DNA from: Caldithrix abyssi DSM 13497
GTDB lineage: Bacteria > Calditrichota > Calditrichia > Calditrichales > Calditrichaceae
Assembly: GCF_001886815.1 (NCBI RefSeq)
Contig: NZ_CP018099.1
Coordinates: 2,292,501 to 2,356,500 of the forward strand
DNA: 64,000 nt
Direction of reading: 5' to 3'
The stretch's first letter is position 1. Each line of letters starts with the position of its first letter. A program made the position numbers and the translations under genes. The notes beneath the pieces were generated by a model. The model had not been told where the DNA came from. It saw only the letters and a list, made by a program, of their open reading frames with translations, and did no database searches. Positions 34,072-41,885 of this stretch are shown here, piece after piece.

Positions 34072-35334
34072 GTGAAACGGAATTACTTCATTGTCTTGCT
34101 CATTTTTCTGGTCTTTTTTGTGATTTCCTTTTTGACCAATATTCTGGGGCCGCTCATTCCGGACATCATTAACAGCTTTCATCTGAGTTTGACCATGGCC
34201 GGTTTTCTGCCTTTCGCCTTTTTTATCGCTTACGGCGTTATGTCCATTCCCGCTGGCATGCTGGTGGAACTGTACGGTGAAAAGCCGGTGATGGTGGGCG
34301 CGTTTTTACTGGCTTTTGTAGCGGCGTTATTGTTTGCCCTTATTCCCGTATATTCGATGGCTATCTTTTCATTATTTTTTATTGGCGTGGGCATGGCCTT
34401 GCTGCAGGTAGCCATTAATCCCTTATTGCGCGTTGCGGGTGGCGAAGAACATTTTGCCTTCAATTCCGTGTTGGCCCAGTTGGTTTTCGGTTCCGCTTCC
34501 TTCCTCAGTCCCTATCTCTACTCTTATCTGGTGCGCAATCTGCAAGATGATGCCCTCCACACGAGCTGGCATCTAAAAATATTGGGACGATTAACACCGC
34601 CTGAATTACCGTGGGTATCGCTGTACTGGGTTTTTGCGCTGGTTGCGCTGATCATGGTGCTGGTTTTATATGCGGCCCGTTTACCGCGCGTGGAACTTAA
34701 AGAAGACGAAAAAGCAGGCGCCTGGCAGACGCACAAAACCTTATTCAAAAATAAAACGGTCATTTTGTTTTTCCTCGGCATTTTTGCTTACGTGGGAACA
34801 GAACAGGGTGTGGCCAACTGGATTTCCAAATTCTTGCAAACCTATCACGGCTTTAATCCGCAAACCGTTGGCGCGCACACGGTTTCGCTGTTCTGGGGCC
34901 TGCTCACAGCGGGTTGTGTATTGGGCCTGTTATTGCTCAAATTGTTCGATAGTCGGCATATTTTAATTGCCTTTACCGGCGCGGCAATGATTGCTTTGAC
35001 CTTTGCCCTGTTTGGCCCGGCCAGCGTCGCTTTGTTTGCTTTCCCGGCCGTGGGCTTCTTTGCTTCTGTAATGTGGTCGATTATTTTTTCGCTTGCCCTC
35101 AATTCCCTTGAAAAACATCATGGCTCATTTTCAGGCATTTTATGTACGGGGATTATCGGCGGAGCCATTGTGCCCCTGATCATTGGTTGGCTGGGCGATC
35201 ACTTTGGGTTGCGTACGGGAATGCTCTTTTTATATTTGACCCTGGGGTATATTTTCAGCATCGGCTTCTGGGCCAATCCCTTAATTACCAACAAAACCAT
35301 CGGCAAAAAATCGGAACCGCAAATGGTTGGATGA
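34072..35334 (+). CDS. Sugar MFS transporter (FucP/NagP-like)
   Basis: 420 residues with about twelve hydrophobic helices. The first helix (YFIVLLIFLVFFVISFLTNILGPLIPDIINSF), followed by AYGVMSIPAGMLVELYGEKPVMV and FFIGVGMALLQVAINPLLR, matches the fucose/glucose/N-acetylglucosamine permease group of the major facilitator superfamily, an H+ symporter of the inner membrane. GTG start with ACGGAGAG before it. Its place between an exo-glucosaminidase and a ROK kinase suggests import of glucosamine or N-acetylglucosamine. Confidence 0.85.
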   Translation: MKRNYFIVLLIFLVFFVISFLTNILGPLIPDIINSFHLSLTMAGFLPFAFFIAYGVMSIPAGMLVELYGEKPVMVGAFLLAFVAALLFALIPVYSMAIFSLFFIGVGMALLQVAINPLLRVAGGEEHFAFNSVLAQLVFGSASFLSPYLYSYLVRNLQDDALHTSWHLKILGRLTPPELPWVSLYWVFALVALIMVLVLYAARLPRVELKEDEKAGAWQTHKTLFKNKTVILFFLGIFAYVGTEQGVANWISKFLQTYHGFNPQTVGAHTVSLFWGLLTAGCVLGLLLLKLFDSRHILIAFTGAAMIALTFALFGPASVALFAFPAVGFFASVMWSIIFSLALNSLEKHHGSFSGILCTGIIGGAIVPLIIGWLGDHFGLRTGMLFLYLTLGYIFSIGFWANPLITNKTIGKKSEPQMVG

Positions 35335-35349
35335 CTTCGGAGGAGGAGG

Positions 35350-35406
35350 ATGCGTTTTTATTTAGAAATGGTAAATCAGCAAGTGGACACGTTCATCAGG
35401 AGGTAA
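35350..35406 (+). CDS. Possible 18-residue leader ORF upstream of the ROK kinase
   Basis: An ATG directly after a GGAGGAGGAGG stretch starts a frame of 18 codons (MRFYLEMVNQQVDTFIRR). Its last codons AGG AGG TAA form the ribosome site of the ROK gene, which starts 9 bases later. This is the geometry of translational coupling or a regulatory leader. No homology is claimed, and chance is possible. Confidence 0.35.
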   Translation: MRFYLEMVNQQVDTFIRR

Positions 35407-35415
35407 CAAACAGAC

Positions 35416-36330
35416 ATGCAACATCATACGGTTATTGGTGTGGATTTAGGCGGCACAAATGTCAGAGCGGCGCGCATTACCGGTGAAAAAATCGAAGACT
35501 CTTTTGCCATGGAAATTTCTGCCCGGGCTGAGAGTGAAGTTGTTTTACAACAGGTGATCGATTGCATTGCCAAAGTTAAGAATCATGATGTGGAAGCCAT
35601 TGGCGTTGGCGTTCCCGGACTGGTGGAGATGGAAAGCGGAATGGTTTATGATGTAGTAAATATTCCTTCCTGGAAAAAAATAAACCTGGGCCAGATTTTA
35701 CAAAATGAATTTAACGTTCCGGTTGCCATTAACAACGATGCCAATTGTTTTGTTCTGGGCGAGGCCTATTTTGGCCTGGCAAAAGGATACGACCATGTGG
35801 TGGGAATGACGCTGGGCACCGGACTGGGAAGCGGTCTTGTTTTAAACGGAAAACTCTATTCCGGAGCCAACAGCGGAGCCGGAGAATTTGGCATGTTGCC
35901 TTACAAGGATTTTTACTACGAATACTATTGTAGCGGTCAGTTTTTTCAAACATTTTACCAGACCACCGGACAGCAGGCTTACCAGAAGGCAGTACAGGGC
36001 GACCAGACAGCGCTTAAGATGTTTGAAGAATTTGGACATCATTTAGGCAACGCTCTTTTAGCCGTGTTTTATGCGCTGGATCCGCAAATAATCGTGCTCG
36101 GCGGCGCGGTTAGCAAGGCATTTCTCTTTTTTGAAAAAGCAATGCGCCAGAGCCTGAAAAAAGCGGTTTTTAAAAAATCGGTTAACAATTTACGAATCGA
36201 GGTTTCGCGTCAGCCCCATATTGCCCTTTTAGGCGCTGCCGCTCTGGCCATGGATTTTGATCGCTTTGTGGCAAAGGCCGTAATTGATGAAAATGGGCAG
36301 GATATCAATTTGTTGGAGGAGCATGGGTAA
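35416..36330 (+). CDS. ROK-family sugar kinase (aminosugar kinase likely)
   Basis: 304 residues, cytoplasmic. The ATP phosphate loop is GVDLGGTNVRAARI, the sugar-binding/catalytic Asp is in INNDANCFVLGEA, and MTLGTGLGSGLV and IIVLGGAVSKA are further ROK motifs. The usual zinc motif (CxCGxxGCxE after the GEFG block) is missing; the sequence reads EFGMLPYKDFYYEYYCSGQFF, a variant I recall from Bacteroidota relatives. It probably phosphorylates glucosamine, N-acetylglucosamine or glucose released by the neighbouring hydrolases and imported by the MFS protein. AGGAGG stands 11 bases before the ATG. Its last 8 bases overlap the GH9 start. Confidence 0.85.
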   Translation: MQHHTVIGVDLGGTNVRAARITGEKIEDSFAMEISARAESEVVLQQVIDCIAKVKNHDVEAIGVGVPGLVEMESGMVYDVVNIPSWKKINLGQILQNEFNVPVAINNDANCFVLGEAYFGLAKGYDHVVGMTLGTGLGSGLVLNGKLYSGANSGAGEFGMLPYKDFYYEYYCSGQFFQTFYQTTGQQAYQKAVQGDQTALKMFEEFGHHLGNALLAVFYALDPQIIVLGGAVSKAFLFFEKAMRQSLKKAVFKKSVNNLRIEVSRQPHIALLGAAALAMDFDRFVAKAVIDENGQDINLLEEHG

Positions 36331-38341
36331 AGTAAAACAGAGAGCGCTGTTTTTTTTATTGATTATCACCATTGTTTCGTCTGCGCAATCGACGGTTTTT
36401 GTAAACCAGGTGGGCTATTTGCCAGATCATTTAAAAATGGCCTATACCGATCATGCCGCCGAAAGTTTTTCGCTGATTGACTTAACCAATAACCGTGCGG
36501 TTTTTTCCGGGGAGGTTGTTTTATTAAAAGAAAATGATCCCTCCAGCGGTCTTGATGTTTACTTGCTCGATTTTTCCGGCTTTCAATCGACCGGGCGTTT
36601 TAAAATTCGGCTGAACGACGGGGAAGAATCGGTTCCGTTTGAAATTTCCGATAGCGTTTTCTCCAGAGTGGCAGACAGGGCGTTAAAGGGATTGTACTAT
36701 CAACGGTGTGGCATGACTCTGGAAGAAGCCTTTGCCGGCGTTTTTAATCACGGGACCTGTCATTCGGCTGATGCCATTGGACATTCAACCTGCGAGCATT
36801 CCGGCTACCTGAACGTACGCGGCGGCTGGCACGATGCCGGCGATTACGGAAAATACGTGGCGCCGGCGGCCCATGCGCTTTCGTACCTGTTAATGCTTGC
36901 CGAATATTTTCCTTCTTTTCTGATCAGCGATCGGTTGGATATTCCTGAAAGTGGAAACGGCATTCCGGATATGCTCGATGAAGCGCGTTACGAACTGCAA
37001 TGGCTTTTAACCATGCAGGATGCGAACTCGGGCGGCGTGTTCTTTAAAGTGACCACTAAAAATTTTGTCGGTTACGTCATGCCCCACAAAAGTTTTGACG
37101 CTCGTTATCTCTATCAAATTTCCAGTACGGCCACGGCCGATTTTGCCGCCATCATGGCGCGGGCCTATCGCGTTTACAAAGATTACGATTCTACCTTTGC
37201 CAGCCAATGCCTGAGCGCCGCCCAACACGCCTGGAGCTATCTGGAGGCGCATCCTGCGATTGTTCCGGACGGCGGTTTCCAAAATCCGGCCGATACTAAA
37301 ACCGGCGAATACGGCGATGCAGACGATGGCGACGAACGGCTGTGGGCGGCGGCCGAATTGTTTGAAGCGACGGCCGCGACGGAATTCAACGATTATTTTT
37401 TGAACCACTATCAGGACGAAGAGATCATTCAAGGACCAGCAGGCTGGCAATATGTCAAACCGCTGGCCCTGATTACTTATCTCAAAAGCGCTCAACCAAC
37501 AGCAGATGAAAACGCCAGAAATATCATCCAAAATGCGCTGGATGATTATTGCCGCAATCAGGTGGCCATTGCCGATGAAGACGGTTTTCATGTGGCTCTG
37601 GAGGGTTGGGAATACTACTGGGGTTCCAATTCGGTGGCGTTGAACAAAGCGCTTATTTTGATCTTCATGTTCGAGGAGACGGGAAAAAAAGAATATTTTG
37701 CCACGGCCCTGCACCAGTTGAATTACATCCTTGGTTGCAACGCCCACAATATGACCTTTGTGACCGGCCTTGGAACAAATGCGCCGCGCCACATTCATCA
37801 CAGCCCTTCTATTGCCGATGGCGTGCAAGAACCCGTGCCGGGCTTGATGGCCGGCGGCCCCAATAAATATCTGAACGATCTCGTATTGCAATTGCATTTT
37901 AACGCCAACACGCCGCCTGCTTTGTGTTATGTGGATGATCAGGAAAGTTACGCCTCGAATGAAGTAGCTGTCTATTGGAACGCGCCGTTGATCTTTGTCG
38001 GCGCTTATTTCAATCAGGGCCGGGGGCCGGTTAGCCTGGACAGCCAACCCGGTAGTAGAGACCTTTCATTGTTTTTAGCGCAAAATTTCCCCAATCCCTT
38101 TAACAACCAGACCGCCATTGTTTTTAAGCTGGAAGAGAGGAGCCCTGTTACGCTGGAAGTGTTCGACATGCGGGGGGAAAAAGTGCGCGCCTTGCTTTCC
38201 GATGTGCGAGGGCCGGGATATTACCGAATCATCTGGGACGGTAAAAACGGAGCCGGGCAGGTTGTTGCCAGCGGTCTGTATCTCTACCGCTTAAAAACCG
38301 ATCGTCGAGTGATCGTAAAAAAGATCGTTTTTATCAGGTAA
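36323..38341 (+). CDS. Secreted GH9 glycoside hydrolase with T9SS-type domain
   Basis: 672 residues from the ATG at 36323, where GGAGGA precedes and a signal peptide follows (QRALFFLLIITIVSSAQS); the longer frame from 36284 has neither. Residues about 24-105 are the CelD-type immunoglobulin domain (VFVNQVGYLPDHLKMAY), then an (alpha/alpha)6 barrel. Catalytic residues are Asp171 and Asp174 in GGWHDAGDYGKY and Glu547 in SNEVAVYWNAPL. The C-terminal domain reads QNFPNPFNNQTAIVF...SGLYLYRLKT. GH9 is mostly cellulase, but exo-glucosaminidases of Vibrio-type chitin operons also belong to it, and this context favours aminosugar substrates. It overlaps the ROK gene by 8 bases. Confidence 0.88.
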   Translation: MGKVKQRALFFLLIITIVSSAQSTVFVNQVGYLPDHLKMAYTDHAAESFSLIDLTNNRAVFSGEVVLLKENDPSSGLDVYLLDFSGFQSTGRFKIRLNDGEESVPFEISDSVFSRVADRALKGLYYQRCGMTLEEAFAGVFNHGTCHSADAIGHSTCEHSGYLNVRGGWHDAGDYGKYVAPAAHALSYLLMLAEYFPSFLISDRLDIPESGNGIPDMLDEARYELQWLLTMQDANSGGVFFKVTTKNFVGYVMPHKSFDARYLYQISSTATADFAAIMARAYRVYKDYDSTFASQCLSAAQHAWSYLEAHPAIVPDGGFQNPADTKTGEYGDADDGDERLWAAAELFEATAATEFNDYFLNHYQDEEIIQGPAGWQYVKPLALITYLKSAQPTADENARNIIQNALDDYCRNQVAIADEDGFHVALEGWEYYWGSNSVALNKALILIFMFEETGKKEYFATALHQLNYILGCNAHNMTFVTGLGTNAPRHIHHSPSIADGVQEPVPGLMAGGPNKYLNDLVLQLHFNANTPPALCYVDDQESYASNEVAVYWNAPLIFVGAYFNQGRGPVSLDSQPGSRDLSLFLAQNFPNPFNNQTAIVFKLEERSPVTLEVFDMRGEKVRALLSDVRGPGYYRIIWDGKNGAGQVVASGLYLYRLKTDRRVIVKKIVFIR

Positions 38342-38347
38342 AAAGTG

Positions 38348-39712
38348 ATGTCTGTAAAAAAACTAAATATAATCATTTTGCTGATCATGCTCTGCGCGGC
38401 ACTCACTTCAGCAAGCTCTTTTAAACTGGGCGGATATTACCGCTCCTGGGCGCAGTACGATTATCCGCCCTCCCGAATTCCGTTCGATCGTTTGACCCAT
38501 ATTTTTCACGCCTTTGCCTGGCCAGAAAGCGACGGGCGATTGGCATACGACGCCGCTTTTTTAAATCCCGAATTGCTGCAAAAAGCGCATCAAGTCAACG
38601 TTAAAGTGTTGCTGGCTCTGGGCGGCGCCGTTAATTCCGGCGGCTTTGCGGCCATGGCGGCAAACGACAACGCACGAGCGCGTTTCATCGAAAATGTGGC
38701 GCAGTTTTTACAAACCCATCACTATGACGGCGTGGATATCGACTGGGAGTTTCCCCAATCCGCAACCGATCGCCTTAATCTGGTAAAACTGGTAAATGAA
38801 TTGCGTCAAAAGCTGGACACGCTTTCCGGCGACTTGCTCATTACCATGGCCGTTCCCGTAAACGACTGGTACGGCCGCTGGTTTCAATTTGAAGTTTTAA
38901 AAAATATGGTGGACTGGTTCAACGCCATGACCTATGATTTCCATGGAAGCTGGACCGCTCATTCCGGCCACAATGCGCCGCTGTATTCGCCATCGCCTCA
39001 GGTGGATGCCTGCGGTTCGGTGGATGACGGCATCCGTTATTTGCTGAATGAACGCGGCCTTCCGCCCGAAAAAATTTTACTGGGTCTGGCGTTTTACGGT
39101 AGAGAGTTTAATAGCCATGGTTTGTACCAGTCCGCAACCGGCGGCGATGTCACCTACGGTTACGCCGATATTGTCGCCTTGATAGGGCAGGGGTGGAACT
39201 ACCGGTGGGACGATGTTTCGAAAGTACCTTACTTAATCAATTCTGCCAGCGCTAAACTGATTACTTATGACGATACGCTATCTATTGCGCTCAAATGTAG
39301 ATATGCCCTGGACAACCACCTGGCCGGCTGCATGACCTGGGCATTGGGGCATGATCAATTGGGCGATCGGCAACCGTTGCTGCAAAAAGCTTCGGAAATT
39401 CTACAGATTTGGACTGATCTTGAAGAATCGCCAGAAAACTTGTTGCCAGCGCAACTGGAATTGCACGTACAGCCCAATCCTTTACAAGCTCATGTTACTT
39501 TTAGATTGATTTTGAGAACAAAACAACGAATTAGCTTACGCCTGTGGGATTTAAATGGTCGGTTGGTGGCAACAATAATCCATAATAAAGAATTTAGCGA
39601 GGGAGAATATTCCCTGAGATGGCAGGCCGCGGGGCTGGCCGCCGGGGCGTACATCGTGGAATTGCAAAATAATTTTCAAACGATAAATCAGAAATTGGTG
39701 TTGCTAAAATGA
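38348..39712 (+). CDS. Secreted GH18 chitinase with T9SS-type domain
   Basis: 454 residues with a signal peptide (about 1-22). The GH18 signature DGVDIDWEF holds the catalytic acid Glu134 and the assisting Asp two residues before it; LLALGGAVNSGGF is the SxGG region and MTYDFHGSW the MxYD motif that positions the N-acetyl group. The final 85 residues (VQPNPLQAHVTFRLIL, DLNGRLVATII, GAYIVELQ) are a sorting domain. It should cut chitin or chito-oligosaccharides, feeding the exo-acting GH2 and the transporter. ATG at 38348 is preceded by a GTG that could also serve. It overlaps the LacI gene by 4 bases. Confidence 0.92.
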   Translation: MSVKKLNIIILLIMLCAALTSASSFKLGGYYRSWAQYDYPPSRIPFDRLTHIFHAFAWPESDGRLAYDAAFLNPELLQKAHQVNVKVLLALGGAVNSGGFAAMAANDNARARFIENVAQFLQTHHYDGVDIDWEFPQSATDRLNLVKLVNELRQKLDTLSGDLLITMAVPVNDWYGRWFQFEVLKNMVDWFNAMTYDFHGSWTAHSGHNAPLYSPSPQVDACGSVDDGIRYLLNERGLPPEKILLGLAFYGREFNSHGLYQSATGGDVTYGYADIVALIGQGWNYRWDDVSKVPYLINSASAKLITYDDTLSIALKCRYALDNHLAGCMTWALGHDQLGDRQPLLQKASEILQIWTDLEESPENLLPAQLELHVQPNPLQAHVTFRLILRTKQRISLRLWDLNGRLVATIIHNKEFSEGEYSLRWQAAGLAAGAYIVELQNNFQTINQKLVLLK

Positions 39713-40725
39713 AAAAACAACGAAAAATAACCATTGCGGATATTGCTCGTGAGGCAGGCGTTTCGGCCATGACCGTTTCGCGGTATTTGAATGGCAAAGG
39801 CCCGGTTGCCGCTTCAACGGCCGAGCGCATCAAAGCCATCATTGAACGGCTGCAATACAACCCCAACTGGCTGGCGCGTAGCCTGTCCAGTAAAAAAAGC
39901 ATGATCATTGGCGTCACCATTCCGCGCATCGAGCATGCTTTACTGGATAATTACATCGCCCAGATTCTATCCGGCGTAACCGATGTAGCCTTACAAAACG
40001 ATTATCGCATCATGCTGTTGCCGTTTAATCCCGAACACGGAACGGACAACGAATTTAGTAACTGGTACCATAGTAAAATGTTTGACGGACTGATTCTGTT
40101 AAAAACCATGCATCGTGATCCGCGTATTAAATCTCTGGCTGAACAAAAAATTCCTTTTGTGCTGGCCAACCACAAGTATTACGCGCCCGATGTCCACTTT
40201 ATTGATGTTAACAACAAACTGGGCATCCGTCTGGCCGTCGAATATCTGGTGGAAAAAGGTCGTTCCCGAATCGCTTTTGTGGCCGGCGATCTGCGCGAAA
40301 CCAACGCCCGCGATCGATGGAACGCATTTTGCAAAACCATGCAGGAGCAGAACTTAACCGTAAACAAAGAATGGGTCATGCACGGTCAGTTCAATCAGGA
40401 AATTGCCTACCGCGAATCGGAGAAGTTGTTTCGGGCCAAAACGATTCCCGATGCCGTCGTTTGTTCCGACGATTACATGGCCCTCGGTGTGATACGCAGG
40501 ATAAAAGAAAGGGGCTTGCGCATTCCGGACGATGTGGCCGTCATTGGCTTTGACGACATCGAAATAGCGGCCTACATTCAGCCGGCTCTGACAACCGTGC
40601 GTCAGCCCATCGAAAAAATTGGTCGCCTGGCTGCGGAGTCGTTATTGAAATTGTTGAATGGTAAAGCAGACCAACCCATACGGCGTTTATTGAGCGTGCA
40701 ATTAATCAAACGGGAATCGGCCTGA
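39709..40725 (+). CDS. LacI-family transcriptional regulator
   Basis: 338 residues. The N-terminal helix-turn-helix and hinge helix are clear (ITIADIAREAGVSAMTVSRYLNGKGPVAASTAERI, then LQYNPNWLARSLSSKKS). A periplasmic-binding-protein fold follows (about 63-335: IGVTIPRIEHA, AVEYLVEKGRSRIAFVAGD, DAVVCSDDYMALGVIRRIKERGLRIPDDVAVIGFDDIE). It is the last gene of the operon and overlaps the chitinase gene by 4 bases (ATGA). The palindromes over the 31389-31412 promoter are its likely operator; the inducer may be glucosamine, N-acetylglucosamine or a disaccharide. Autoregulation follows from the arrangement. Confidence 0.9.
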   Translation: MKKQRKITIADIAREAGVSAMTVSRYLNGKGPVAASTAERIKAIIERLQYNPNWLARSLSSKKSMIIGVTIPRIEHALLDNYIAQILSGVTDVALQNDYRIMLLPFNPEHGTDNEFSNWYHSKMFDGLILLKTMHRDPRIKSLAEQKIPFVLANHKYYAPDVHFIDVNNKLGIRLAVEYLVEKGRSRIAFVAGDLRETNARDRWNAFCKTMQEQNLTVNKEWVMHGQFNQEIAYRESEKLFRAKTIPDAVVCSDDYMALGVIRRIKERGLRIPDDVAVIGFDDIEIAAYIQPALTTVRQPIEKIGRLAAESLLKLLNGKADQPIRRLLSVQLIKRESA

Positions 40726-40792
40726 TTTTTGCGGAAATAGACGCAGCCATAAAAAAGACGCTAACTTTTTATTAAAAGGGAGGAGGGGAGCG

Positions 40793-41812
40793 TTGAACAA
40801 ATACCGGTTGATTTTAAAGATTTTACTGGTGTTTGTGATGGGCGGCGGCCCCGTTTTCGCGCAACGCCTTATTCATTTTGCCGGGGTGGATTGGTGGGTC
40901 AAAAACGGCGGCCCCTATGGTCCCGGCCCTAATTACTGGTCCGACAGCGCGCAAAATGTGTGGATCGATGCGCAGGGGAGATTGCACCTGGCCATTCGAA
41001 AAGTAAATGATATCTGGTATTGTTCCGAAGTGTACACCGTCAAGCCTACCACCTTCGGAGAACACCGTTTTCTGGTTGATGGTTACATTGATCGCATGGA
41101 TAAGAATATCGTGCTGGGCCTGTTTGTTTACGCCGACGATCAGGCGGAGATCGATATTGAATATGCCAAATGGGGCTATCAGAACAAAACGGATGTGGGG
41201 AGCTACACCGTACAGCCCTATTCCACGCCCGGCAATCAATATAGTTTTGAAAGCCCCTTAGATAGTTCGAAAAACACGCATTTTTTTGACTGGCAGCCCG
41301 AATACGTTCTGTTTGGCAGCATGCGCGGCCATTACTACGGCGCGCCGCCCTCGTCTAACTATTACATCGCTCAGTGGGCTTACAATGGCGCGGACAATCC
41401 TTCCGCTTCCCGGCAGCTACACACACACATCAATTTCTGGCTTAATCAGGGACAGGCGCCGCAAGACCTTTCCATACTTGAGGTTATTATTACAGACGTT
41501 GTACAACCTTTAAATACCAGCGCCCTGAAAGGTGAAGAAAAATTACCTCTTGCCGTGGAACTCCGGCAAAACTTCCCAAATCCCTTTAATTCCTGGACTA
41601 CCATTGAATATGCTATCATTCAAGCGACCAGAGTTACCCTGAGCGTGTTCAATATTAACGGAGAAAAAATAAAAGAACTGGTCAACAGGCGGCAAAAGCC
41701 GGGCGTTTACCAGCTGCGATTTGACGCACAGAATTTGCCATCGGGAATGTATTTTTATCAACTAAAAACAGAAATCTTTACCGAAAGACGTAAGATGTTA
41801 ATCATTAAATAA
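40793..41812 (+). CDS. Secreted GH16 (lichenase-type) beta-glucanase with T9SS-type domain
   Basis: 339 residues from a TTG start with a strong GGGAGGAGGGGAG ribosome site. Signal peptide about 1-23. Residues about 30-240 form a beta-jelly-roll: the GH16 catalytic motif E-x-D-x-E is EIDIE with Glu119, Asp121 and Glu123, the lichenase/xyloglucanase spacing rather than the laminarinase ExDxxE. Substrate is likely a mixed-linkage or xylo-beta-glucan. The C-terminal domain reads RQNFPNPFNSWTTIEYAI...SGMYFYQLKTE. It lies just after the LacI gene, 67 bases downstream, and may start the beta-glucan cluster. Confidence 0.78.
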   Translation: MNKYRLILKILLVFVMGGGPVFAQRLIHFAGVDWWVKNGGPYGPGPNYWSDSAQNVWIDAQGRLHLAIRKVNDIWYCSEVYTVKPTTFGEHRFLVDGYIDRMDKNIVLGLFVYADDQAEIDIEYAKWGYQNKTDVGSYTVQPYSTPGNQYSFESPLDSSKNTHFFDWQPEYVLFGSMRGHYYGAPPSSNYYIAQWAYNGADNPSASRQLHTHINFWLNQGQAPQDLSILEVIITDVVQPLNTSALKGEEKLPLAVELRQNFPNPFNSWTTIEYAIIQATRVTLSVFNINGEKIKELVNRRQKPGVYQLRFDAQNLPSGMYFYQLKTEIFTERRKMLIIK

Positions 41813-41885
41813 AAAATTGTGTCTTTGAAAAAAGAAATAAGTGTAGCGATCACCAATGTTTAACTAACTTAAGGAGGCTTAAGCC

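Noticed and set aside
37007-38047. 346-codon minus-strand frame inside GH9
   Set aside because: Antisense to a gene with intact GH9 catalytic motifs; composition is a shadow of the plus-strand codon use.
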